A stretch of 64,000 nucleotides of DNA from Zantedeschia hybrid cultivar (GCA_030544215.1 JARZZO010000003.1:22887879-22951878), one strand, 5' to 3'; shown: positions 42,781 to 56,297, counted from the stretch's first letter. Numbers and translations are program-made. Notes: generated by a model from the sequence alone, not told the origin.

Positions 42781-45204
42781 TTCTCGGGCTTGTAACCAAG
42801 GTCATTCTCGGGTATCCTCCTGTCATCTTTCACTGGCTTATTTTTTCCCTGCAGCTATGCCCCTAAACCTTTTCCAGGCTGATACCCAATCTTCATCATG
42901 ATATTCCATCCAAGGGTACTCATGAACTTCCCCCTCTTTATAGCATCAATCGGATAGGATGAAGAAATGGTGCATTTCAATGGGTCAACCGATGGTAGGT
43001 AAGTATGTAGCATGGACAGAATGGGTTGTTGAATGTGTGGAGAGACTGGAGTTGGATTTGTATTTAACGAGTAAGCAGCAGCAAGGATAGACATGCTAGT
43101 GACCTTGATGACTTGTCCATTATAGGGAAACTTGAGGCATTGGTGATTTGTAGATGGTATAGCCTCGAGTAGCTTAATGTATGGATGGCCGAGTATCCCT
43201 TTTAGTGAAGGATCAATCTCCAGAATGTGGAATTAAACTTCGGCATGATAGACTGGTCCCAATTCAACCTTCAAATATACCATTCCCAAAGGGGAACGGG
43301 TGGAGTTGTCATAAACAGTAACTGAGCTAGGGGAAGGTAACCACTTCTCTTTAGGTACACCACAGAATTCTAGAGTTTTTGGAGGCAATACATTGATAGA
43401 CGCTCTAGTATCCACCAAACATGCATCTACGACTTTGCTGCAAATGTTAACAGTTATACTCAGTGCCATGCTCCTTGCTGCCAAGGGTGCTAATTCAGAG
43501 GGGTGGAAGGATATGGAGGGTTGATCCCCCTGAGGAACTAGCAGAGCCGTAATCTTTTCCACAGGCACGTCTTCATTAACCATAACCTCCTGTAAGTATT
43601 CCATCAAGGCTTCTTGATGGGTCTTGGATCTTTTGATTAATTCTAGAATGAAAATGCGTGTCGGTGTCCTGTCAAGATACTTCAGCAGATCATATTGAGT
43701 GCTGGGTGCACTCTCTTCATTTCGTACTTCGTCAGTTACCCGTGATGGACTTTCCTGGATGGCAGATTGTGGGAATACTTTACTGAAAATGCGGCCGCTC
43801 CGGAGCTCAACAATGGATGAGGCAGCTGATACCTTCAATATTGTCGGGTTTATGAGAGGTTTAGAGGGCATTATGGGTTGGCTTTGCGGTACCGCGGATG
43901 GTTGGTTAACGCGGATGAGGGGTTTAGATGGTAGCATGGCATTGTAATGGTTAGGTGATTGGTTGTTATGGATGAGGGGTTTACATGGTAAAGGTGTGGT
44001 ATCATGGCGGATGGTTGATGGTGTAGGGAACGATATGCGCAATAATGGTTTGGATGGTACAATGGGTTCATGGACAGGTGGTGTAGGGTTATTTGGTGAT
44101 GGCGTATGGGTTATGGGTTTAAGGAAGGTGGGTAGTGGAGTAGGGTTAGTAGGTATGGGTGATGATGGGGTTGGCGATGGCCTGGAAATGTGGACGATGC
44201 GGCGGGGTGGTGGTTCAACAGTATTCCCGGCTGTGACCTGTGGAATATATAGATGATGCCTCTTCAACTCTCCATTGCTGCCCTCTATTAGCCTCTAACT
44301 AGCTATTTGTGAGGATCGGGGCAATCTGGTTCTGGTGCTCCGGTAGCGGGTTTTGTACTATTGCCATATTCTGTGGAGGTTGCTTGCTGAACTGGCACTC
44401 TCTGCTATTGTTGTTGTTGCTGTGGTTGTTGCTGTTGTGATCTCCTTGCTTTCAAGGCGGCAATATATTTTCTCATTTCTTCCCAGTCTATTCCTCCTTG
44501 GTCATTTAGGTTGTAGATATAATCCCTAAATTGAAAACAGGCATCCACAGTATGCCCAGGATGTCGGTGATACAAACAATATTGAGAGGCATCTGCATTA
44601 GGTGGCCAGATGGTCTTTTCCTTAGGCAACACCAAGACATTGGCTGCCATGAGAGCATTAAAGACATCAGAGATATTCTTTGGTAATTGGGGATATGCTG
44701 CGCTCTTGGGACCGAGAGGCTTCCTCAGTTGGGAATAATCGTTCGGAGGAGGAACCTGATTGTAGTTCGGTTGTTACCGGGGTTGGTTGTACACTTGCTG
44801 AGGAGGGTGTTGGGATAACTGAAGTTGTTGTGGTTATTGGTGAGGTTGTTGTTGGAACTGCTCAGGGTGTGATTGTTGGAATTGCTGAGTTGGTGGCCTA
44901 TAGCCCTACTGATTTGACTGTCTTTATGTACTATATGGTGGCGGCTGATTCCTGACTAGCTGGCCATGGTTGTTATTCATAATGTTAACTTGTTCATGGG
45001 ACATGGTTCCCTCAGTGATCGGTCCAGTTGTAATAATATTTGGGACGTTAGGCTTCTTGGGTGGCGGCCTGTAAATCCAATGGGGACCAAACACACTGGA
45101 GAAGATTGTATCTTTGAATGCATTATGGCCATAGCGTGCCCTCTCATATAACTTTGCCATTGTAGTCAGATTGTTCAAAGTCAGGACCAATTTGTACTGT
45201 GGCG
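42781..45204 (-). pseudogene. Tat M nucleocapsid, protease and G-patch-like segment
   Basis: Minus-strand M sequence between the two copia insertions. From 45204 downward: KLVLTLNNLTTMAKLYERAR, a Gln-rich stretch, the zinc-knuckle variant CLYHRHPGHTVDAC (near 44560), a Pro-rich linker, and the protease near 43400-43440 with VDACLVDTRASINVLPP, where the catalytic DTG reads DTR, which should abolish activity. Then SPLGMVYLKVELGPVYHAEV and, at 42855-42990, GWNIMMKIGYQPGKGLG (G-patch-like), interrupted by copia A. Confidence 0.85.
45200..45204. other. Target-site duplication TGGCG (left) of copia B
   Basis: Repeated at 54138-54142. Confidence 0.85.
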
Positions 45205-46790
45205 TCTTGAGATCTGAGCGGGATGCGAAGAACGCAGCTGAAACGACGAATAAAATAAATCCCGCCCGATGCCCTCTGATCCGATTCGGAACGAAAAACG
45301 CAAATCGAAAAACGGGTCGAAATCTGATTACCGTGTGCGGATTCGAATCCGCTTCCGTCTCGGTTCCGTCGAGGCGATGCCGCGAGCCGCACAAGCGTCC
45401 GGCCTCTAGCGGTATCCACGCGATCCTCCGCGGTGGTTCATCCTCGCTCCCTCGCCCGTATCAGCTCTCTCGCTGAAGATCTGTCGCCGCAATGATTGCT
45501 GAAATCCCGCCGACAGGAATTCCCGACTTTTGGGAATCACACGCGGTGGAGACGAAAACTGTCTCGGCGCCTCGAACGGGGTGCCCAGAGGAGGAGAGAG
45601 AAAGTAGGGGATGACGGCCAGCAAGGGGAAATCCTGGAGCTTGGCCCGGGGTTTCTCAACAGCACGTATATATATTAAGTCGGCGCGACTTTTCACAAAA
45701 GTCCCCGAGTTAATATAAATCCCACTTATGTACCACTGACTGAGAATCTTATTACGTGTGACCCTCTAGGCCCATTTACCAGTCCTATTTTTAGCCCGTT
45801 AAGTCCAATAACTAGTTATTGACTTATTGTAATTAATTAATATCTAGATATTAACTAATTACTCAGCCGAATTAACATCGCATGTAAATTCGGTCGGACA
45901 TCCGATCAAGTTAGGTGCCAAGCAACACCGCATGATCCCGTAAGGTAATGGGGTTCAGCAACCCACTCATGGAACCTGTCCGTCCACAGTTACCATGTGG
46001 GTATAATCCTTCGTTCGCACAATGCTCTCGAGTTAACCTAGGGTATGGTCAACTATCAAACCCTAGATTGTCAACTCACTTGAATCAGACTCCGCTTTAC
46101 AATATCCGAAAACCCATTTTCTGATATTGTTTCTGCTCTGGCCAGAGACTCCTACGGATCTATTCTAGAGCATTCTCTCTCCAGTTGCCTGAGAGCGAAC
46201 GATCCTTTATTGAACACACAATCACCTTCGAAGGTCTTCCGCCGGACCCGATCCTTGACTATTAGAGATCCCGTGGATAGGGATTCGTAGGTCAAGGTCA
46301 AAGTCCAGAAGTCCACCGACAAGGTGTCTTTGGTGTCTCAAGTCCAATGATCAACCACGCCACTGTGACGATGAATCAAGCCGATTGACAATCAGGTAAA
46401 TTACCATTTAGCGATTCATGTCGGATCAGTTCAGTGAACTCATTCCCCAATGAGCACCTACAGGTTTACGATTGTGTCTCCACACGAGTAACTAATGAGA
46501 TCAGTTACCCTCATCATATGAGCTGAAATAACCTGTACTAGTCTTACCGGATATTTGATGTCCTTCTCAAACATCCTACGTCTAGGAACAATTAAGAATA
46601 TGTGTTTATAAGTCATCAGTCTCATTATTACGATCTCATCATAATCTGATGATTATTGCACATATTAATGGACTTCATTATGCGCAATTATAAATATGCC
46701 AATCAACATAATGAATTTAACGCCATTTATTAGTGAACTAGATTGAAATAGGTGCCTTATGATTGGCTTAGAGGACACCTGTATCCATCA
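45205..46790 (-). mobile_element. Copia B 3' LTR
   Basis: 1,586 bp. On the minus strand it starts TGATGGATACAGG (46790) and ends CAGATCTCAAGA (45205), where the other LTRs have GGATCCCAACA. The adjacent CAAGTGAGAGAT (46791 onward, minus strand) is the polypurine tract. Confidence 0.88.
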
Positions 46791-46829
46791 ATCTCTCACT
46801 TGGACTCAAGCCAATCAGCTTTGCATTTG

Positions 46830-49400
46830 ATCTCCATCAAATCTAGGTGTTGCTCACAAAAAGTTTGTGACTAAGGCTTGGTCAGGGATCTGCTAAATTA
46901 TCTATAGATGGAATATTTTCCATTACGTTATTTCCTATTAATCCTTTGTCTCTGAACCTGTGAAAGAGCCTCAGAATGTTCTGCAACTTTTGAAGAGACC
47001 ATGGCTCGATCACATAATTCTTTGCTCCTACTGTTATCCTACAACAACGAGATTTTATCAGAAACCTTTTAGAACAACATTTTAGTTCAGGAATGAACGT
47101 TTTCATCCATACTGTTCTAATAATAGTATCACTTATTTATGTCGTTACCTTAATATCGAGTTCTGGATTGGAACTATTCCAATCTATTCCTTTCTACTAG
47201 AAGGTTGAATCCATTATTTGACTTGAAATTTGAATAAGTGTGACCTCATAGTTTTAAATCATTCTCTCCATATACGTGAATGCATCCTTAGCACTTCCCA
47301 AGCGCTTAATGATGCATTTCACTCCTGTATCCTTTAAGGAATCTTTTCTTTAAACGAATAAATTTTATATCTCAACAATTGAGACTTGTTATGAAATTTA
47401 TGCCAAACATCTTGACTTACAGGTCAATATAATATCCCCACCGATCTATCTTAATAGATTCGTATTTCTAATACGTGGGATATTATAACTAAATCTATTA
47501 TGGAGGAAACCATGGTTAACAATGCTTTCACTAATAGTAACATCCCGAAGTCATTCTTAATGACTTTGATGTTATTATCATAAAGCATTACTAAAGCGAC
47601 CGTATTCCCACTGTCCTCATTGACCACACACAGTCCATGATCATTCTTAATGATCACATAATATTTGAGAATTAAGTCAAAAACTCTTGTTACAACTTTG
47701 CAAAGTTTTAATTTGATTCAAAATAATCTTTTGAAATCATAACTTGTTTCCTTGACATTCTAAAAGCTTTAAAGGTATATCATATACATCTTTAACTCAA
47801 TCACATTGAGAGGATGTTTTTATTATCCAACTGTCATCATCTCATAATTGACAGTATTGACAACTTATCAATCTCAAAGTTGTAATTACAGAGAGCATCA
47901 TTATCATAGATTTTAGATCATAATATATTTTGAGCTCCTCTCATCTTGCTAAATCAGATATGTTAAACATATCCTTTTAGTCACTGAGAGAATCTCAAAA
48001 GTCTATGAAGCTCTCTGATATATTATGACTGGTTCCAAAGAACTAAAGGTTATCTAATAATCTTATGTTAGCTTGTGAATCTAGAACATCTTCTAGTTTT
48101 ATCAGCTCCCACTGTCTTCTTTGATGACATATTCTTCTTCACAAAAGATAGCTTTCAGGACGATAATTATTTCATTATCGCCTGGTCAATAATTGTAATG
48201 TCCAAACTCTTTAGACATTCACAAATTCACACCACGGTAATACCTGACTTTTAAATCAGGTTTGTTCATAATTCACATCTCATATAAATTATTTGGTTTC
48301 CATATCTTATATGGACATACACTGACTTATTTGGAACCATCTTTAAAATATGGACATCTAATGTTCATACTCATGTTCAAAAGGATAAGAATTAGGCAAA
48401 TCTTATTATGTATTGCACCATATTTTAATAAGGTACAATTCCTCATTCTATCATATTATTATGATGTACAATGAGAATCAATCGAGCGAGGATACAATTA
48501 TCCTCTTAATGACTTATGTGAATCATAAAGTATTAGTTTCTTTGATCAAATCAAAAATTCTAATACTTCATATTGATCTTGTACTTTAATCTCTCAGATG
48601 CATTCATTTTGTACTTCAGTAAGTACATATAGTCGAATCATTCTAAGAGTAGACTAATAAGGTAAGTTAATAGAAGTGATTATCTTTGGCCTTAAGAGGA
48701 CATTGAGCTGTTTACATTAATATGCATCAGCCTCAATAATTGTTGAGTCTAACTCAACATTTGTATTTTCTCGATTTCCTTTTACTTGTCTAAGTCTGCA
48801 CACTATCGCAGTTCTAAGAATCATTTCCAATATCTTATATTGTATACGCTAATCCTCCAATAAACATGCAAAAGTTGATAACAAGAATATATGAAACTTC
48901 TTTCAAGTTCCATATTCGTTTTGCCTATACCAGTATCCTTATATTGGTTGCAGTAGAAGAACTGCTATTTCTCTATCTCAGCTGACTTTCCTTTTTCCTT
49001 TTTCAGGTGTGGATTCGATCGTTTAAAATCTTACCACTTGCCTTTCTCAAAGGAACATCATAAATATCTCTTTATCTTGATCTATCCAAATAAGAGATTT
49101 CATGACAATCATTGCCTTTCTAAAAGGCATACCATGAGTACCTCTTCACCTTGGTCTATCCAAGTAAGAGGATTTATGATACCTGATTAAGATAGTGACT
49201 TTCACTCTCCCCTAAAGACATTCTTTAGAGTTTTTCGAGTCAGTATGAGTATGAGAAGTATTGGCATCCAACATGCCAACATCTCGAATAGATGACATAT
49301 TAGTTAATCGAACGAAATAACGTGATTTAAGCAGATAGTTTTAATAATTCAATTATGGTGTTTTATCTTGAATTATTTCCCACTATTTTTCGACGGACTG
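46830..49400 (-). pseudogene. Copia B degraded pol region
   Basis: RNase H remnant at 46882-47106 (LQKLQNILRLFHRFRDKGLI, NIPSIDNLADP) is the longest readable piece. RT remnant at 47451-47660 has VMLYDNNIKVIKNDFGMLLL, with YDNN (47571-47582) in place of YVDD exactly as in copia A. Stops and indels elsewhere. The perfect hairpins seen in A recur at the same sites, for example arm AAGTCATT around CTT near 47550-47570 and arm GTGATCATT near 47636-47660. Confidence 0.75.
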
Positions 49401-49472
49401 TATAACTTTCAGGTATACTGAACGGAAGACTCCGACGGTCTCCTAGTGAGGATCAGAATCTCCAAGAATCAC

Positions 49473-49800
49473 AGTATGACCTCGGGTAAACACATAGGAT
49501 CATACTATTATCTTAGAGCAACCATCTCATGGTAATTGCAACTCCTTGCAATATCCGATCTTATTTCGGCTCCTAGGTCTTTAATGGTCCCGGGTAAACA
49601 CAGTAGACCATTATACCTGGTCTAAACTTTACCATCAATACGTGACAGAGTAGAGTAAGAATGCAGCTCCCAGGTAAACGAGAGGATAGCTACACCGTTC
49701 CTCTATTCCTATCTCAAGGCATCGTGATGCCATAGTTAATAGTCCTTTCATCAGATGGTGGCAGATTTCGGGTGAACAAGTCGAAACTGTCATCACTGAA
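49473..49800 (-). repeat. Cluster of hairpins with GTTTACC loops, copia B
   Basis: On the minus strand the GTTTACC motifs lie in loops of 49473-49506 (perfect 7-bp arm AGTATGA), 49583-49612 (perfect 7-bp arm AATGGTC) and 49663-49693 (GTAGCT/AGCTGC with one wobble). A fourth, with GTTCACC, is near 49755-49800. Loops and stems match copia A. Confidence 0.78.
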
Positions 49801-50655
49801 TCAAGTTCTAAGAACTATATTGATGGAGAGCCACGCGGTACATTCTCAATGACTCGCGCTCCGGCTTAGACTTTATGTTGAAGGTTTTGTTTATGTTAAG
49901 TTGGTCTCATCCTAGGTGATAGTTTATAAATATATTGAATATATTTAACTATACCTAGATATTATCAATCGATTCATAATCAATAACTAAAAGCATGCAT
50001 CATCCATACATGTTCATTATGTGGTCATGGACAGCACGGTGATTAACTGGAGCCAAACAATTAATCACCAAAACTATATAACATTTATATAATCTAAACA
50101 TGCAAACACATAGCCACTGGTGATCTCATCTCTTGTCGCCTTCCTGGTTGCACTTGTGGATCATCCTCGCCTCTTCTCAGCCGGCGTGATCAAATACAAA
50201 TAATATTTATTTTGAAACAATTTCAAATACAAATAAATTGTAAGAGAAAGCCTTATGGCCGAGTACAATGACAGAGGGAGATAGAATTACAATGGAATGA
50301 GAAAGAGAGAGACATGCAGGCCTCATTAATTAACACTTAATTAATGTGCATCACATCCCATAACAATCCACATAATCACACACCATCACCTGATATGAAA
50401 TTTAACTAAGTGCATGTTCATGACCACCACAAATTTTAACCATCCACACATGATAAAGCACATCACATGAAGGCTAAAATTTTAAAATTATAATAATTTT
50501 GGCTTTTTTAAAACCTAGGTACCAATCAAAATTGGATAATTTGAATTTTCAAAAATCTTATTTTCTAACATGCAATAAATCTAATTTAAAGTATTAAACA
50601 CATCAACATGTGCACACAAAGCTAAAATTAAAATTCTAAAATATTCCATACAGTA
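49801..50655 (-). other. Copia B internal non-coding segment
   Basis: Colinear with 37044-37904 of copia A, AT-rich with a GC-richer block at 50135-50190 and a purine run at 50240-50310. No ORF recognised. Confidence 0.5.
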
Positions 50656-51594
50656 TTTAGAACAATTCTAAATTAATTAATCTAACACTTAAATTAATAT
50701 TAAATCACATTAATAACAATTATTAATGCGAAACCATCTAACATTTAGATAAAATTAAAAATTCCTAAATAACACTTATAAAAGAATTAATAATTCCCAT
50801 TATGATTCATTAACAACTCCTTGTTAATAAACCCCTTTTATTAAATCTTATTTCTCAATAACAATTATTATGAATAATTAATTAGAACATTTCTAATTAA
50901 AATAGTCTAACAATTAGACTTAATTAATCTCTTAATAACATTTATTAAAAGATTATATTATTAAGTAGATTATATCTTCAACTTTTAATTAAGGGATTCT
51001 TGAGAATATCAATTAGCTTAATAACTATTAGTAAGCTTTGATTAATCCTCAATAACTTTTATTAAGGTTAATTCTCAAGAAACAATTAACTATTTAATAA
51101 CTATTATTAAGAGTCAATAAATCACTTAACACCTTTTATTAAAAGTCCCTCAATCAAATACTTAATTTCATAACAACAATTGCTAAGAAATTTAAACAAT
51201 CTAATCACTTGACCAATATTAATTAACAACATTTGATAATTAAAGTTCAAGTCACTACTTAATAATTAAATAACAATTTTTGTTAATATAAGTTTAAGAT
51301 CAAATCTTAAAAATAAATTAACAACACTTGTTAATTAAGAATAATAATATTATCTTAATAATTAATAACAACAATTGTTAATAATTAATTAAGATCTCAT
51401 TTTATATAAATAACAACATTTGTCAATTATAGATTAAGATCACATATTAATCCCCTTTATGTAAGATCAAATCTCAAATTATAAACCCCTTTATTAAGAT
51501 CATATCTTAATAATTTAGTAATGACATTAGTTAGTTAATAAATTAAGATCATATCTTAATAAATTAACCTTTTATTAAGACCAAATCTTAATGA
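50656..51594 (-). repeat. Triloop hairpin array in copia B
   Basis: The same array as copia A in opposite orientation: for example 50656-50674 (arm ATTTAGAA), the CATTAATAA hairpin near 50709, TTAATTAGAA near 50880-50900, AGTCTAA near 50906-50920, and TTAAGAT hairpins near 51543-51559 and 51573-51590. Loops on the sense strand are mostly TTG, ATG or GTG. Some arms differ from A while remaining complementary or differing by a G-U wobble. Confidence 0.82.
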
Positions 51595-51599
51595 ACCCT

Positions 51600-52575
51600 T
51601 TTAACTGAAAAATAAGAAATTCAATTTTAAAACTATTTTAAACAAAAAGTAATTATATTTTTCAGTTTAAAAGGGTGGGGTTTTATAATTTAATAAGAGG
51701 GTTTAAGGGGTTGATGGGTTAATAGGGGGTTTTATTGGGCCAGGGATAGAATGGGCCAGGCCCAATTGGTTAGGGGGCCTGGGTCCAGGCCCGATTAAGC
51801 CAGGTCCAGGACCCTGGCTCGAGCCAGCCTGGCCACTGGCTCGGTCCCAGGGCTCGGGCTGGGTAGCCAGGGCTGGCCCCTGGTTTGGCCTGGCTTGAGC
51901 CAGGCAAGGGCCCGGGCCCGGGCAACCTGGCCTAGCCAGGTCGGGCGCCTGGCGCGCCTGGGCCAGGCGCAGGCCCCCCGGTTGAACCGGCGCGGGGCCG
52001 GCCAGTCCGGGCGCCTAGGCACATGTTCGCCCATCCCTGATCTTAGGGTTTTTGGGCCCTTTTCCAGCAGCTTTGTGGCGGCCGCCGGCAGCGAGGCCGG
52101 CCGGAACTTGCAGAGGGGAGGTACCCCCTTCGTACCCGACACCGGCAGTCGCCAGCCGGCAAGCTGTTCGCCGCCGGCAGCCTCTTAAAAGAGGCAGTTT
52201 AATGCAATTTTTGTAAACCGTGTATCCTCTTTCATGTTTTGTTCTTTCAGGATTTGAAAGAAAATTCCAGAGAGAGAGGCTCATTTGCAGGTCCCCGTCA
52301 ATCACAAAATATTTTGGGGACTTACAGGGATTGTTGGTCACACCAACAAGCATTACGATGATCTTTCATCATCATTCAAAGCCTTCAAAGCCCAATTCTT
52401 CATCTCCATGAAGAACACCTCGAAAAACCCATTTAATATAAAATTTCCCCACAGAAAATAAATCTGAAATTTTTATATTCATCTCATGAATAATTCCGTG
52501 CGAGAAGATAATAAAAACAGGCATGGAAATAATTTTAGAATATTAATTTTATCGTTCCTGAGCGGATCAGAGCGG
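51600..52575 (-). other. Copia B leader with GC-rich island
   Basis: From 51690 to about 52160 it is very GC-rich with CCAGGC, GGCCAGG and GGCCCGGG units, then a mixed leader (52170-52575) before the primer site. Open frames on both strands follow from composition and match nothing I recognise. Confidence 0.6.
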
Positions 52576-52593
52576 AACTTGGCTCTGATACCA
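52576..52593 (-). other. Copia B primer-binding site, initiator tRNA-Met
   Basis: Minus strand TGGTATCAGAGCCAAGTT, one base inside the 5' LTR. Confidence 0.95.
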
Positions 52594-52594
52594 C

Positions 52595-54137
52595 TGTTGG
52601 GATCCAGGCGGGACGTGAAGAACGTAGCGGAAACGATGAATAAAATAAATCCCGCCCGATGCCCTCTGATCCGATTCGGAATGAAAAACGCAAACCGAAA
52701 AACGGGTCGAAATCTGATTACCGTGTGCAGATTCGAATCCGCTTCCATCTCGGTTCCGTCGAGGCGATGCCGCGAGCCGCACAAGCGTCCGGCCTCTAGC
52801 GGTATCCACGCGATCCTCCGCGGTGGTTCGTCCTCGCTCCCTCGTCCGTGTCAGCTCGCTCGCTGAAGATCCATCGCTGCAACGATTGCCGAAAACCCGC
52901 TGACGGGAATTCCCGACTTTCGGGAATTATGCGCGGCGGAGACGGAGACAATCTCGGCACCTAGAACGAGGCGCCCAGAGGAGGAGAGAGAATGGGGGAT
53001 GACGGCCAGCAAGGGGAAATCCTAGAGCTTGGCCCAGGATTTCTCAACAGCGCGTATATATATTAAGTCGGTGCGACTTTTCATAAAAGTCTCCGAGTTA
53101 ATATAAATCCCACTTATGTACCACCGACTGAGAATCATATTATGTGTGACCCTCTAGGCCCATTTACCAGTCCAGTTTTCAGCCCGTTAAGTCCAATAAC
53201 TAGTTATTGACTTATTGTAATTAATTAATATCTAGATATTAACTAAATACTTAGCCGAATTAATATCGCATGTAAATTTGGTTGGACTTCCGATCAAGTT
53301 GGGTGCCAAGCAACGCTGCATGATCCCGGAAGGTAATGGGGTTCAGCAACCCACTCATGGAACCTATCCGGCCACAGTTACCACGTGGCTATAATCCTTC
53401 GTTCGCACAATATTCTCTCGAGTTAACCTAGGGTATGGTCAACTTTCAAACCCTAGATTGTCAACTCACTTGAATCAGACTCCGCTTTATAATATCCGAA
53501 AATCCATTTTCTGATATTGTTTCTGCTCTGGCCAGAGACTCCTGCGGATCTATTCTAGAGCATTCTCTCTCCAGTTATCTGAGAGCGAATGATCCTTTAT
53601 TGAACACACAATCACCTTCGAAGGTCTTCCGCTAGACCCGATCCTTGACTATTAGAGATCCTGTAGATAGGGATTCGTAGGTCAAGGTCAAAGTCCAGAA
53701 GTCCACCAACAAGGTGTCTTTGGTGTCTCATGTCCAAGGATCAACCACGCCACCGTGACAATTCATGTCGGATCAGTTCAGTGAACTCATTCCCCAATGA
53801 GCACCTACAGGTTTACGATTGTGTCTCCACACGAGTAACTAATGAGATCAGTTACCCTCATCATATGAGCTGGAATAACCTGCACTAGTCTTACCGGATA
53901 TTTAATGTCCTTCTCAAACATCCTACGTCTAGGAACAATTAAGAATATGTGTTTATAAGTCATCAGTCTCATTATTATGATCTCATCATAATCTGATGAT
54001 TATTGCACATATTAATGGACTTCATTATGCGCAATTATAAATATGCCAATCAACATAATGAATTTAACGCCATTTATTAGTGAACCAGATTGAAATAGAT
54101 ACCTTATGATTGGCTTAGAGGACACCTATATCCATCA
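52595..54137 (-). mobile_element. Copia B 5' LTR
   Basis: 1,543 bp. On the minus strand it starts TGATGGATATAGG (54137) and ends GGATCCCAACA (52595). It lacks about 42 bp near 53755 that the 3' LTR has at about 46370-46410, the main length difference between the pair. Confidence 0.9.
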
Positions 54138-54142
54138 TGGCG
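54138..54142. other. Target-site duplication TGGCG (right) of copia B
   Basis: Direct repeat of 45200-45204. Confidence 0.85.
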
Positions 54143-55333
54143 TAGCATTATCAATCATCATTTTCACTTGCGCTTGCTCAGACAAATGTTCTCTTATTTT
54201 CTCAGCCATGGATCGCCATCTATTAGCGAACACCTCAAAGTCTTCATCTGACTTCATCTTTTCATTGACTAAGTCTGTGATGGAAAGGGTAGGTGCAAAC
54301 CGACCTTTATACTTTTGCAAGAATTTCTTGGACACTACATCAAAATTTTCAACTTCACTTAGATCCAAAGAAAAGAACCATTCCAAAGCTGACCCTTACA
54401 ATGACCTCCTGAATAGGAAAGCCAGTGCTCGCTTGTCGTTTTGCCAGAAGGAAGATTCATACAGGAATTCTTTAAGGTGAATGAAAGGATTGTCCGTCCC
54501 CTTGTACTTTTGGTAAATTGGCATCTCAGACGGCAATAGATGAAAGACTGGTAAATCAGGGACAACCATTTCATGGGCGGCTTGTGCACCCATAGTCCTT
54601 TGGAAATTCTTAAACTGCTCATCGATCTGAGTGATTTTGTTGAGCAAAATCTGAGTGGTTGGATCTACCAGTGGAGGAGGTGGCTGCTGAAAAGCCGATC
54701 CCCTAGAGTAGGTGGGAACAGGGGGACAATAGGGTCTTGAACTAGCAGCATTTCCAACATGCCCGAAGGCATTTTGATAAACCGGAGTTTGAGGCTAGGG
54801 TGTTGCGAACTGGATTGCTGATGGCCCATGGGCCGAGGAGTAGAAACGCGGAGACCTTCCATGGCCTGAATAGGGACTTGAGGTATAGTATGACGAACTG
54901 AAGGGTTTGGTTCAGAAGAATTTAGGGGAGTCTTTCCCTTCAAGATGGATTGGATTGCCTCAAACTGACGAGGATACACATGATTAGATAGAGCTCCCAT
55001 GAGAATAGCAAGATCGGTAGGATGAGAAGAAGGCCCAGCTTGGTCTTGGGCTTCTTCATAGGTGGGGTTAGAGATGACATGAACATGGGGATGATTGCCC
55101 ATATTCGGATTGTATTGATCATAAGGGGGGTGAGATTGAAACTGAGGGGCATGAGCATCTCCCTCGTGCATAGTCTGAAACTGATTGGGATCATGAGAGG
55201 CATAAGCCTCTCTCTCATCTTCTGAATAAGACGGATCATAAACCCGAGGGGCATGAGTATCTCCCTTGTACTCCACCTCATCTTCTTCTTCAAATTCAAC
55301 CATGCCAAGAGTTCTACCTGAGCGTAACATCAT
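54138..55333 (-). pseudogene. Tat M Gag N-terminal and capsid part
   Basis: The start MMLRSGRTLG at 55333 matches element P. Then a variable acidic segment (54940-55300) and QFEAIQSILKGK near 54945. After a frame change near 54650 the capsid follows: FHLLPSEMPIYQKYKGTDNP, SSFWQNDKRALAFLFRRSL, FANRWRSMAEKIREHLSEQA and VKMMIDNATP, where copia B interrupts. The reading resumes at 45204. Frame changes near 54390 and 54650. Confidence 0.85.
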
Positions 55334-56297
55334 TGTGTTTAATTATCAAAAGTTCAAACAAGTTATTCAAAGATTAACACACAAGTTGATGATTACGTCC
55401 CTTTAGGATTCCTTGTAGTGTTTAAGTAGATTTTTAATTGAGATTCACTCAAGGAAGGATCCTAGTTTCAGTTTAGTTTCCTGGTGTGAGATTCTATGGT
55501 GCACTCGCAACGGTATAAAGATCTATCCGGGACTTCAAATGGTACAACCAGCCTGATGAACAAAGACGAATTCTTCACTTTTGGGGACTTATAGAGGTCT
55601 TAACACCAACCACTCTAGTCTGACCGAGGGACCGACCCAGTCAAAGAGAGGTGAAAATGCCAAGAAAAGTGTTCTTATAGAAGGGGGGTAAGCACCAATG
55701 CAAATGACCTACGGCCTGGGTGACCTCTAATGTAGTATAGTGAATATAGGTAATCAAAAAATGATCAAAAATCTGTGGACTAATGGCTAGAAGAAAGACT
55801 GCCTTAAACATATCGATCTGAGTCGACGTTATTCAAGACAGTGACTTTTGGTCACAGTGGCTCGGGCAGGCAAACTTGTAGATTATGGAGGATAAATGGC
55901 GTCGTGCACTGGCGACGTCCTTCCGAAAGACATCGCGCTCTGTCAATGCTATTCAACCCCGAAAAGCAGTAAACAGTAAAAATATTAGGGGCAATCCCCT
56001 CCCAACTTAACAGGATGAATAAAAGATCAAGTATTCTTGCGAAACAGTTTAAACAGATAAGTTAATCATGCAATATCGTGGATATCAATTCAAATAAGAC
56101 ACACTCTCCAATACCACAACTCTAGGCAATCAAGGGGAGGCAAAATTTTGTCAAAGGGGTGTGCACGAGGTGCACGTGGGGATAAAAATCAAGCAACCAA
56201 CTAACCAATCATCAAACGTGCCCGAGGGACACAAGCGGTGCACTGAGGGTACCCTGTGGAAAATAACAAGAGTAAAATAAAAAGAACGACAAGACAA
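55334..56297 (-). other. Tat M leader before gag
   Basis: No ORF of note. GCGTC-type palindromes lie at 55804-55836, 55893-55922 and 55925-55955. The second has arms GGCGTCG and CGACGTCC around TGCACTGG. Confidence 0.6.

Larger units (their letters stand above)
45205..54137 (-). mobile_element. Copia B: non-autonomous Ty1/copia element
   Basis: 8,933 bp on the minus strand with LTRs 45205-46790 and 52595-54137, an initiator-Met primer site and TSD TGGCG, inserted into gag of Tat M. It is colinear with copia A throughout: GC-rich island, hairpin array, GTTTACC cluster, degraded pol. Both have the YDNN RT motif, so the family lost coding capacity before these copies inserted and must have used another element's proteins. 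Confidence 0.9.
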
